Below are positions 1-6,117 of a DNA stretch of 12,508 nucleotides, piece after piece. The notes beneath the pieces were generated by a model that saw only the letters and a list, made by a program, of their open reading frames with translations, was not told the DNA's origin and ran no database searches. How positions within the stretch are numbered: the first letter of the stretch is position 1; each line of letters opens with the position of its first letter. The stretch comes from JBMCLJ01 sp048615375. Its GTDB lineage: Bacteria; Patescibacteriota; Dojkabacteria; JAOAGR01. The DNA is taken from NCBI GenBank assembly GCA_048615375.1, contig JBMCLJ010000040.1, positions 1 through 12,508 on the forward strand. Direction: 5' to 3'. The translations under genes were made by a program, and so were the position numbers.

Positions 1-312
1 GTACTTTCAAATATACCTGATACTTCACGGGCATTCCTGATTAATTACTTTGTATTAGGAATGCTCGTGGACTGGTATAATAAGGCATTCCTGGGTTTGA
101 GCTCGTTATTCAGTGTGGCGCTCGCGTATGTCTACTACGTACTTGTTGAAAACTACGGCGCGAATAAAATAATAGTTGGTATCTTAAACTTTGCTGGCGC
201 GTATCTATTCTTTTTAATCATTCATAACTTTCAGGAATTACTCACATTTGAGGGGCTGGTATCGTCGTTTGTGATCACTGCGCTGACAGCGGTATTGTGG
301 ATGAGAGGGTAA
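1..312 (+). CDS. C-terminal part of an integral membrane protein, possibly MreD-like (5' partial)
   Basis: The frame is open from the first base of the window, so the gene enters from the left; an ATG at 61 is internal rather than a convincing start. The 103 visible residues are very hydrophobic, with about three membrane segments and few charges. A stretch beginning GMLVDWYNKAFLGLSSL recalls the MreD pattern of a Gly-Leu-rich helix, Asp, then 'LGLSAL' before another helix. MreD is a membrane component of the rod-shape and cell-wall elongation machinery. The resemblance is by eye over a short stretch and could be shared by other small membrane proteins, so no symbol is given. Its last codons overlap the predicted rpsB promoter. 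Membrane protein: confident. MreD: weak. Confidence 0.6.
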   Translation, partial: VLSNIPDTSRAFLINYFVLGMLVDWYNKAFLGLSSLFSVALAYVYYVLVENYGANKIIVGILNFAGAYLFFLIIHNFQELLTFEGLVSSFVITALTAVLWMRG

Positions 313-323
313 ACTGCTACAAT
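295..323 (+). promoter_or_regulatory. Predicted promoter of rpsB
   Basis: TTGTGG (295-300), a 17-base spacer and TACAAT (318-323), with TG at 315-316 giving an extended -10 (TGCTACAAT). Transcription would start near 330, leaving a leader of about 70 bases. The promoter lies over the 3' end of the upstream membrane gene. The 9-mer TGCTACAAT recurs just before frr. Confidence 0.6.
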
Positions 324-341
324 TCAACGTTTATCTTACCA

Positions 342-384
342 CTCCGGGTAATCCTGATGGTTATGCTACATGACCTTCCGGAGG
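342..384 (+). promoter_or_regulatory. rpsB leader hairpin covering the Shine-Dalgarno
   Basis: CTCCGG at 342-347 is the exact reverse complement of CCGGAG at 378-383, and a G-T pair (348/377) extends the stem to 7. The right arm contains four of the five bases of GGAGG (380-384), the only Shine-Dalgarno before rpsB. Pairing would hide it. rpsB is known to be autogenously regulated through its leader in E. coli; that this hairpin is the target here is inference. Confidence 0.35.
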
Positions 385-398
385 ATGATTAATTAGGT

Positions 399-1325
399 AT
401 GGACAACCAAAAAAAAGAGAAAGAAACAAAACCAAAACTTCCTCTATTTGAGCTTAGTGACTCAACAATGGAATCATTACTTAATGCTGGTGTACATTTC
501 GGTCACAGAACCGCGAAGTGGAATCCAGCAATGCGACCCTATATCTACACTTCCCGCGGAGGTATTCACATAATCGACCTTGTAAAATCTATCGATAAAA
601 TGAACGAGGCGATTGAAGCTGTCTACGACTACTCGAAAAAAGGAGAGGTGCTTTTTGTAGGCACCAAGACCCAGGCGCGCGATATTGTTCGGGAAGCTGC
701 AGTACGATCAAAGGCGCACTTTATTATTAACAGGTGGCCAGGTGGGTTTTTGACAAATTACATCGCCATGCGGAAGTCTATCAAGCGAATGAATGACTTG
801 ATAAATGGGTTCCAGGAAGGTATTGAAAATCGCACCAAGAAAGAACTTATGGGCATGAAAAAAGAGCTTGAGCGACTGAATCTGCTTTATGGTGGGGTTA
901 AACAGTTTAATAAACGCCCGGCATGTCTTGTTGTGGTCGATGTGAAAAAATCCCGCATTGCGATCCGGGAAGCGCATATGATGAAAATCCCGGTTATCGC
1001 AATTGTCGATACCAACGCTTCTCCGGAAAATATTGATCATGTCATCCCGGCAAATGATGATTCAATAAAGTCAATCGAGCTAATCATCAATCGTCTGGCT
1101 GACACAATTCTTCTCTCCAACGAAGGCAAGGGAGTAGAGTATATACCGGTTGATTTTGAACAGGTGGAAGACAGTATTCAGAATATGACCAGGATACTTG
1201 AAGAACGTAAATCAAGTCAGCCTGCGTACCAGGGGCAGCAACGGTCAAAATCCGGCCCTAGAGTTGTACGTGTGTCACGTGAACAATCCAAGAAGTTCGC
1301 CAAGTCAGTAGGCCAGAAGAAGTAA
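399..1325 (+). CDS. rpsB: 30S ribosomal protein uS2
   Basis: Small-subunit ribosomal protein S2, which binds the 30S body-head junction and is needed for S1 or mRNA docking in bacteria. The family signature is clear: NAGVHFGHRTAKWNPAMRPY from about residue 29, then IHIIDLVKS, FVGTKTQARDIV, NRWPGGFLTN and PVIAIVDTNASP. At 308 residues it is longer than the usual roughly 230-260, because of a Lys/Glu-rich N-terminal tail of about 23 residues and a basic, Gln/Ser-rich C-terminal tail of about 60. The ATG at 399 lies 14 bases after GGAGG, longer than ideal. An in-frame ATG at 468 would remove the tail and start where S2 proteins normally start, so the N-terminus is not certain. It heads the rpsB-tsf-frr series. 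Confidence 0.97.
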   Translation: MDNQKKEKETKPKLPLFELSDSTMESLLNAGVHFGHRTAKWNPAMRPYIYTSRGGIHIIDLVKSIDKMNEAIEAVYDYSKKGEVLFVGTKTQARDIVREAAVRSKAHFIINRWPGGFLTNYIAMRKSIKRMNDLINGFQEGIENRTKKELMGMKKELERLNLLYGGVKQFNKRPACLVVVDVKKSRIAIREAHMMKIPVIAIVDTNASPENIDHVIPANDDSIKSIELIINRLADTILLSNEGKGVEYIPVDFEQVEDSIQNMTRILEERKSSQPAYQGQQRSKSGPRVVRVSREQSKKFAKSVGQKK

Positions 1326-1345
1326 TATAAGTCTTATGCTTATAT
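1325..1345 (+). promoter_or_regulatory. Small A/T-rich hairpin after rpsB
   Basis: ATATAAG (1325-1331) and CTTATAT (1339-1345) are perfect reverse complements around a 7-base loop, directly at the rpsB stop. No T-tract follows, so it is unlikely to be a strong intrinsic terminator. It could protect a 3' end or attenuate between rpsB and tsf. Confidence 0.25.
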
Positions 1346-1364
1346 ATTACATCTGTAGTATCTT

Positions 1365-1370
1365 TATAAT
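1365..1370 (+). promoter_or_regulatory. Predicted -10 of tsf
   Basis: A consensus TATAAT ends 11 bases before the tsf ATG at 1382. No recognisable -35 lies at 15-19 bases, and no Shine-Dalgarno precedes the ATG. The transcript would begin at or within a few bases of the start codon, giving no leader or a very short one. Confidence 0.45.
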
Positions 1371-1381
1371 ATAATTACATT

Positions 1382-1891
1382 ATGTCTAATTCAATTGAAC
1401 TCATTAAACAACTTCGTGCTGAAACAGGTTCTGGTCTTGCTGACGTCAAGGAAGCGCTTGAGGTAAGCAACAACGATGTAGAAGCTGCACGAGCATATTT
1501 ACGTAAAAAAGGAGCCGCAAAAGCGGAAAAAAGAGCTGAACGTGAAGCGAACCAGGGTATAATCGCTCACTACGTGCATACCACGAACCGGGTTGGGGTA
1601 TTAGTTGAGGTAAACTGTGAAACAGACTTTGTCGCCAGGAATGAAGATTTTCTGGAATTTGCCCATAATGTCGCATTACAGGTCGCGGCTCTTTCCCCCA
1701 TATATGTGAGCGAAGAAGAAATGCCGGAAAGTGCTCAGGAAGGTCTTAAAGCCGAAGATGTATGCCTGGTACTCCAGCCTTTTTTCAAAGACGGATCCAA
1801 AACTATCGGTGACATGATGAAAGAAACGTCAGCAAAAGTAGGTGAGGCGGTGAAAATTCGACGATTCACGCGGTATGAGGTAGGAGGGTAA
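1382..1891 (+). CDS. tsf: Translation elongation factor Ts
   Basis: EF-Ts is the cytosolic guanine-nucleotide exchange factor that releases GDP from EF-Tu. The N-terminal UBA-like module is seen in IKQLRAETGSGLADVKEALE (residues 8-27). The EF-Tu-contacting TDFVARN motif sits at 81-87, preceded by a conserved NCE. At 169 residues it is a short form, far below the roughly 280 of E. coli and nearer the compact Thermus-type proteins, consistent with a reduced core domain. There is no Shine-Dalgarno before the ATG, but a TATAAT lies 11 bases upstream. The last codons carry AGGAGG, which can serve as Shine-Dalgarno for frr. It lies between rpsB and frr, with pyrH absent from its usual position. Confidence 0.97.
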   Translation: MSNSIELIKQLRAETGSGLADVKEALEVSNNDVEAARAYLRKKGAAKAEKRAEREANQGIIAHYVHTTNRVGVLVEVNCETDFVARNEDFLEFAHNVALQVAALSPIYVSEEEMPESAQEGLKAEDVCLVLQPFFKDGSKTIGDMMKETSAKVGEAVKIRRFTRYEVGG

Positions 1892-1906
1892 GAAATGTGC
1901 TACAAT
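1882..1906 (+). promoter_or_regulatory. Competing translation and transcription signals before frr
   Basis: AGGAGG (1882-1887), inside the end of tsf, lies 9 bases before a GTG at 1897: textbook spacing for coupled translation. The same stretch carries an extended -10, TGCTACAAT (1898-1906), identical to the rpsB one. It ends 11 bases before the ATG at 1918 and would give a nearly leaderless frr message. The two signals imply different N-termini. Confidence 0.45.
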
Positions 1907-1917
1907 ATTCTCATCGT

Positions 1918-2466
1918 ATGACCATTAACGAATTTAAAGATAAAGCGCAAAAATCGATAGATCATTTTGTCGAAAAAATTAAAACCATTCGTACCGGCAG
2001 GGCCAATCCTTCATTAATTGAAGGAATGCCTGTAGACGCGTATGGATCCAGGATGCCACTGGTGCAGGTCTCGAGTATCTCGGCACCTGAACCGCGTCTG
2101 CTGACGGTATCAGTGTGGGATCAGAGCCTTGTAGAAGGAGTAGTCCAGGCACTGAAGCAAAGTGACCTTGGAGTAAATCCTTCGGTTGATGGCAATCTTA
2201 TCCGGATCAACCTGCCTGTTATGACTGAAGAACGACGTGCGGAATTATCCAAGGTTGTTGGCAAATATGAGGAAGAAACAAAAGTTGCTCTCAGAAATCA
2301 CAGAAGGGATTTTCTTGATGACGTTAAGCGTCGGGAAAAAGAAGAGAAGCTTCCGGAAGCTGTCGTGAAATCAGAAGAAGAAAAAATAGATCAGGAAATC
2401 AAGAAACTTAATGAACAGATCTCCTCACTGGCAGACGGTAAGAGAAAAGAGCTCATGGAAATGTAA
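1918..2466 (+). CDS. frr: Ribosome recycling factor
   Basis: RRF splits post-termination ribosomes together with EF-G. The diagnostic IRTGRANPSLIEG segment lies at residues 24-36. NLIRINLPVMTEERRAEL and the LRNHRRDFLDDVKRREKE helix follow. The C-terminal coiled-coil arm is intact and the length of 182 residues is close to the usual 185. The ATG at 1918 aligns with the normal family N-terminus (MTINEFKDKA). A GTG at 1897 in the same frame would add seven residues (MLQYSHR) and has the better Shine-Dalgarno (AGGAGG, 9 bases upstream, in the end of tsf). I chose 1918 on family alignment; 1897 remains possible. pyrH, commonly between tsf and frr, is missing here. Confidence 0.95.
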   Translation: MTINEFKDKAQKSIDHFVEKIKTIRTGRANPSLIEGMPVDAYGSRMPLVQVSSISAPEPRLLTVSVWDQSLVEGVVQALKQSDLGVNPSVDGNLIRINLPVMTEERRAELSKVVGKYEEETKVALRNHRRDFLDDVKRREKEEKLPEAVVKSEEEKIDQEIKKLNEQISSLADGKRKELMEM

Positions 2467-2542
2467 ATCTTTCAAATTGTACTGGTAACCTGAATATACT
2501 AAAGACAGGTACATGAGCCCACAGCGTAAAAATTTCATTGGT

Positions 2543-2582
2543 ATGTGATATTTCTTGCAATTATCACATTGTATAGTAATAT
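2543..2582 (+). promoter_or_regulatory. Candidate rseP promoter and operator
   Basis: A perfect 8-base inverted repeat, ATGTGATA (2543-2550) and TATCACAT (2562-2569), spans 27 bases with an 11-base centre. A TTGCAA (2555-2560) lies inside it, followed after 16 bases by TAATAT (2577-2582), a plausible promoter for rseP at 2600. An inverted repeat over a -35 suggests repressor binding, but the regulator is unknown. The rest of 2467-2599 shows no gene. Confidence 0.35.
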
Positions 2583-2599
2583 CATTTGTTTAGAAAATC

Positions 2600-3790
2600 A
2601 TGTTTTTTATCACACTTTTAGTATTCATCTTAGTTATAGGGGTTTTAGTGCTTGTTCACGAACTCGGACATTTTCTTGCGGCACGAGCTGTCGGTATACG
2701 CGTAGAAGAATTCGCAATTGGCATGGGCCCACGTGTATGGGGCTGGCGCAAAGGCGAGACCGAGTATAATCTACGCGCATTTCCGATAGGTGGATATGTG
2801 CGTATGTTTGGCGAAGGTGATTATGAAGTTGAGGCTGAGGGAAGCTATGGAAGCAAAAAGCCATCTCTTCGTTTAATTGTGCTCGTGGCAGGAGTGTTTA
2901 TGAACATGGTTCTCGCTACGCTGATTTTTTACGCGCAGGGGGTAAGACAGGATTTCCGGTACATCAGTAGTGTTGAGACTATTTTTGAGGGAGAGTTTAA
3001 TCCATGGTTCGGGGAGAAGTCTGAAGGAAAACTGATTGTCAGTGATATTTCTGAGTCTTCTCCTTTCCAGGGAAAGGTTGAGAGACTGGATACAATTATG
3101 GCGATTAACGATGTGGATTATGATGGTCGTGAAGAGTTTGATACGATTCTTACAGAACGGATAGGTCAGGAGACTACATTTGAGCTTGTTAACTATTCAT
3201 TAACGAATTCGTATACAATTACCGTAACACCAAGAGCTGATCCACCTGAAGGTGAAAAGGCGCTTGGCATTGTGCCTTTGCCGGTATCGTTCATTGAGTA
3301 CACTGGGGCAGGGAAGGTATTGTCTGGGGTAGGTCAGGCACTGAATAATATTCAGATTTTTGGGTTTGTGATTGGTCAATTGGTTGGAGAGGCGTTTGAG
3401 GAGAAGACCATCGCTCCTGTGGCGAATACATTTGGTGGTGCAATTGGTATTTTTGATTTTCTTCAGATTACGATTTTAGCAATTGGATTCTGGGGAGTGC
3501 TTGAATTGGCGGCGCTGTTTTCTGTAAACCTGGCAATTTTTAATATTCTTCCGATTCCAGCATTGGATGGGGGACATGTGTTGTTTACGTTAATGGAGAT
3601 TGTCACCAGGCGCAAACTACCTTCCAGGGTGTATAACATTGTGACTATGATTGGTTTTGTGCTCTTATTCTCGTTTATGATACTTATCACGTCTCTTGAT
3701 CTTGTGAAGCATACGAATGTCAGGAACTGGTTTTGCAACGATAATTGGCAGGTTGGATTTATCTGTGAGCTGGCGGATTACAGAAGGTAA
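2600..3790 (+). CDS. rseP: RseP-like membrane zinc metalloprotease (site-2 protease, M50 family)
   Basis: An intramembrane protease; family members cut membrane-spanning anti-sigma factors and leftover signal peptides. The zinc site HELGH is at residues 20-24 in the first helix, followed by GMGP (41-44) and FPIGGYV (61-67). A second helix with a GxxxN motif (AGVFMNM) is at 97-103. A PDZ-like region lies at about 145-212 (ESSPFQGKVERLDTIMAIND). The second catalytic motif is NILPIPALDGGH at 315-326, with Asp323 as third zinc ligand. A final helix runs at about 348-366. Length (396) is somewhat below the 450 of E. coli because there is one PDZ rather than two. A 26-residue polar tail after DLVK is unusual. 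No Shine-Dalgarno precedes the ATG. Its substrate cannot be told from this window. Confidence 0.94.
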   Translation: MFFITLLVFILVIGVLVLVHELGHFLAARAVGIRVEEFAIGMGPRVWGWRKGETEYNLRAFPIGGYVRMFGEGDYEVEAEGSYGSKKPSLRLIVLVAGVFMNMVLATLIFYAQGVRQDFRYISSVETIFEGEFNPWFGEKSEGKLIVSDISESSPFQGKVERLDTIMAINDVDYDGREEFDTILTERIGQETTFELVNYSLTNSYTITVTPRADPPEGEKALGIVPLPVSFIEYTGAGKVLSGVGQALNNIQIFGFVIGQLVGEAFEEKTIAPVANTFGGAIGIFDFLQITILAIGFWGVLELAALFSVNLAIFNILPIPALDGGHVLFTLMEIVTRRKLPSRVYNIVTMIGFVLLFSFMILITSLDLVKHTNVRNWFCNDNWQVGFICELADYRR

Positions 3791-3830
3791 GAAGCGTGAT
3801 AGGGTACTGGCTTCCTGGTATGATTATGTG

Positions 3831-3836
3831 TATAAT
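3831..3836 (+). promoter_or_regulatory. Predicted -10 of rpsU
   Basis: A consensus TATAAT without a good -35. It would give a start near 3842 and a leader of about 20-30 bases containing the G-rich Shine-Dalgarno at 3856-3866. Confidence 0.45.
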
Positions 3837-3861
3837 TCTCACATCCGAATTATGAAGGGGG

Positions 3862-4080
3862 GTGATTATTATTATTGTTTTAGGACCAGGCGAGTCAGTT
3901 GACGCAGCCTACAGGCGATTAGTAAAAGAGTTAGTTGTGAATGGTACATTTAAAGCGATGGAGGAAAACCGCTATCGAGTACCTAAACGTGAAAAACTCA
4001 ACGCGAAAAAGCGGCAATGGATGAAAACCAAACGTAAACGCGCTCAAGCCCGCCGAAAAGTGGCAGGTAAAAGAGCGTAA
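3862..4080 (+). CDS. rpsU: 30S ribosomal protein bS21
   Basis: Small basic protein of the 30S platform near the anti-Shine-Dalgarno. The family core is visible: a short beta strand, GPGESVDAAYRRL (residues 8-20), a helix, then a very Lys/Arg-rich tail (KTKRKRAQARRKVAGKR). The 72 residues fit S21 (usually 55-75). The start is uncertain. GTG at 3862 is the only standard start in the frame, yet it lies inside the Shine-Dalgarno (AGGGGGGTGAT, 3856-3866), leaving no spacing. The following codons are ATT ATT ATT ATT GTT, so an AUU start at 3868 or 3871 would give normal spacing. The gene ends 23 bases before a strong terminator. Confidence 0.88.
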   Translation: MIIIIVLGPGESVDAAYRRLVKELVVNGTFKAMEENRYRVPKREKLNAKKRQWMKTKRKRAQARRKVAGKRA

Positions 4081-4103
4081 GATTCTTAAAATCGTTACAT
4101 TTA

Positions 4104-4145
4104 AAAAAATAATAGAGAGGCTCCATAGCCTCTCTATTATTTTTT
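4104..4145 (+). terminator. Bidirectional intrinsic terminator
   Basis: A perfect 15-base stem, AATAATAGAGAGGCT (4108-4122) with its complement at 4127-4141, encloses a CCAT loop. An A-run before and a T-run after extend the pairing to about 19. It serves rpsU on the + strand and, through the A-run read on the opposite strand, the gene ending at 4144. That gene's stop codon (4144-4146) overlaps the T-run. Confidence 0.93.
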
Positions 4146-4944
4146 ACACTAACATACTCTCAAAAACATCCCGTGATCTTGCAAGTGCTTCTGGAGGAAT
4201 ATAATTCTGGAGTTCTGTAAGTATACGAAGGTTTTCTAATGCGACCTGAACCACTGTCGGGAGAAAATATTGATTGAAACCACTTGTAAACTCTTGAGAG
4301 GGCATGTATCCCTGGAGTAAAACGTTAGGGGATATTGATGCTGTGGTATGGATTAAAGTGTGTGTGAGACTCCCTAGAAGAGGTAGATTTGGATTAGCTG
4401 GGTCGATAAATAAGGCAACATTGCCATATTCCACTGCTTTAGACAGTTTTTCTCGCATTGTTTTTCGTTTATGTGTGATAGAGTAGTCGATTCCATTTTT
4501 TTGATATTGTATATCCGCCTTGTCCTGCCAATCCTGGTGGATTGTTGTCGTCTGGAGATCTATAACGCTGCGAAAAATATAGTTTGCCACAACCTCCATG
4601 ATTTTTCCAAGTGTAACCCGGGGCATTTCATAAAAATGTGAGTACCTTGCTCTTGTACATTCGATGAATGCTCTGATCATGTTAGTTGATTCAAAGCTTA
4701 AATGCTCTGTTGTTAATCCACGTTCGTTGGATAGGTTTAACTTCTGTATTGTTTCATACTGGTAGATGTAGGGGAGGATGCCATGGATTTTTACGAGTGT
4801 TTCTGGAAATCCTATCTCAGTAATATCGGGAGTTGAGATGAGATTTTGATGGAACAAATGCGCTTGGACAACTTCCGACTCTGGATTTATCATCCAGCCT
4901 TCATAGGAACCGTATGTTCCATACGTGAAGATTCCGGTGTTCAT
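4144..4944 (-). CDS. Unrecognised protein, member A of a three-gene paralog array; possible PD-(D/E)XK-like nuclease
   Basis: I recognise no family. The 266-residue protein is soluble-looking, with no signal or membrane segment. It shares three blocks with its upstream neighbour: HGILP then QKLN near 54-70; a core with Glu117 in a helix, then DWQDKADIQYQ (Asp144) and GIDYSITHKRK (Asp153, Lys159), a Lys-rich helix and a strand NVALFIDP (175-182); and a C-terminal IPPEAL...DVFESML (249-265). The core order (Glu in a helix, Asp, Asp, Lys) recalls PD-(D/E)XK nucleases, but the lysine is six residues after the second Asp rather than two, so activity is uncertain. The ATG follows an in-frame TGA closely and has no Shine-Dalgarno. 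It has its own promoter candidate and ends in a shared terminator. Confidence 0.8.
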   Translation of the reverse strand: MNTGIFTYGTYGSYEGWMINPESEVVQAHLFHQNLISTPDITEIGFPETLVKIHGILPYIYQYETIQKLNLSNERGLTTEHLSFESTNMIRAFIECTRARYSHFYEMPRVTLGKIMEVVANYIFRSVIDLQTTTIHQDWQDKADIQYQKNGIDYSITHKRKTMREKLSKAVEYGNVALFIDPANPNLPLLGSLTHTLIHTTASISPNVLLQGYMPSQEFTSGFNQYFLPTVVQVALENLRILTELQNYIPPEALARSRDVFESMLV

Positions 4945-4961
4945 ATGGGTTCAGGTGAGGC

Positions 4962-4990
4962 ATAATAGGAGTTTTTTGGTGGGTGAGCAA
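4962..4990 (-). promoter_or_regulatory. Predicted promoter of member A
   Basis: Read on the minus strand: TTGCTC (4990-4985), a 17-base spacer and TATTAT (4967-4962). Transcription would start near 4955, about ten bases before the ATG at 4944. It sits just after the stop codon of member B, so member A may be transcribed separately from the other two. Confidence 0.5.
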
Positions 4991-5000
4991 GGGACGAAGG

Positions 5001-6104
5001 TCATTGCGGATTTGGAGGGTTGAGGAGGGCTTCAAATACCACATCAGTATTTCTTCTAACGATTGGGGGAACAATTGCACTGTGTTCACGTAAAAAGTCC
5101 ATTGTATGAATGACTATTTCTTGTAAACAAGCTAATAATACTTGTTGTTTAATTTCTTGATCAGGATTGATATTCAGATCTTTAATAAACTCCTGTCTCT
5201 GGAGTTCTGGATCTCTCCATAGTAATCGAGGCCAAGGTGAACCAGCCCCTTTGATAACACTCCTTTCATTGTAAGTACACATATCTTGCGTGTTTCTCAA
5301 ATTATAGTCCAAGAATCTGCCAAATAGAGTATCATTCCATTGTGTTGGGACTATTACAAGTGCAATATTTCTAGCTAAACCTCGAAGTCGTGGATCGTGA
5401 GCTATTTTATGTATCTTTTTAAGGAGTAGGTGCTCAGATTTGATTGCAGTAATATCTAAACCAAACCACTTCTCCTTTGAATTTGCTCGAAACAAAATAT
5501 CGGCTCCCAGTGCCTCAAGCCAATGAGGTGAGATTATTACATCAAACATACCACCGTGCACTTTTCTTAGAAAGTCGGTAACTAAGCTTTCAACCATACC
5601 GGAATATACATAATTATCCAATCTATGCCTTTTTTCATAGTTTGTTGATTTTTCAAATAACTTTTCGGCGTCCTGATAACTATTTAGAATAGTATTACTA
5701 TGTACCCTTAATACGCTCATAAAAAGGTTGCTGGGGTTGTAAATACGTCTAAAATTTATGTAATCAGTCAAAATTTGAGTTCTTTGAGCTATTTTTTGCT
5801 TTCTACTTAAATCTAGTACTTGAACCTCAGGGTGGAGCACGTAATAAGCAGCTGTTTGGACTGTTAATGAGGGGTCATAGTCATTATTAAGTCTGTCTAA
5901 AAAGTGATGAGTTGTTACGAGCGGAAGGATTCCATACTTCTGAGATAAATGACTGTTTGCCTGGAGAGTAGTATCTTCTGAGTCCAGTCTAAATGTTTCA
6001 AAATCAGGAACTGCTCTTCGTAGATAGGTAATGTTAATTCTGTGTGGTTCTGTTTTAGTTATGAGAAGAGGCCTTTTATTTTTTTCCCCATTGATTGATG
6101 GCAT
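5001..6104 (-). CDS. Unrecognised protein, member B of the paralog array; possible PD-(D/E)XK-like nuclease
   Basis: No family recognised; 367 residues, soluble-looking. The N-terminal half carries KYGILP (56-61) and a following LDRLN, matching members A and C. The core contains a helix with Glu172 (GMVESLVTDFLRK), then GADILFR (Asp202) and GLDITAIKS (Asp217, Lys222), a Lys/His-rich helix and a strand NIALVIVP (246-253). This order resembles a PD-(D/E)XK fold, with Asp-x-Thr in place of the usual acidic-x-Lys and the lysine three residues later. The C-terminus (IVPPIVRRNTDVVFEALL, 344-361) matches member A. The ATG at 6104 has a weak Shine-Dalgarno (AAAGG, 4-5 bases away) and lies 13 bases after the stop of member C, so the two are probably co-transcribed. 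Composition looks more A+T-rich than dnaX. Confidence 0.82.
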   Translation of the reverse strand: MPSINGEKNKRPLLITKTEPHRINITYLRRAVPDFETFRLDSEDTTLQANSHLSQKYGILPLVTTHHFLDRLNNDYDPSLTVQTAAYYVLHPEVQVLDLSRKQKIAQRTQILTDYINFRRIYNPSNLFMSVLRVHSNTILNSYQDAEKLFEKSTNYEKRHRLDNYVYSGMVESLVTDFLRKVHGGMFDVIISPHWLEALGADILFRANSKEKWFGLDITAIKSEHLLLKKIHKIAHDPRLRGLARNIALVIVPTQWNDTLFGRFLDYNLRNTQDMCTYNERSVIKGAGSPWPRLLWRDPELQRQEFIKDLNINPDQEIKQQVLLACLQEIVIHTMDFLREHSAIVPPIVRRNTDVVFEALLNPPNPQ

Positions 6105-6117
6105 ACGACCTTTCTAT

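Noticed and set aside
385..396. ATG ATT AAT TAG mini-frame before rpsB as a regulatory upstream ORF
   Set aside because: Its ATG directly abuts the GGAGG with no spacing, so initiation there is unlikely; noted only as filling the long gap.
2543..2569. CRP-type binding site upstream of rseP
   Set aside because: The half-sites TGTGA and TCACA are present but are separated by 15 bases rather than 6.
3717..3902. Frameshift joining the end of rseP to another frame, or a separate small gene
   Set aside because: The RseP frame already contains both catalytic motifs and the last helix. The alternative frame encodes no recognisable continuation and runs into rpsU.
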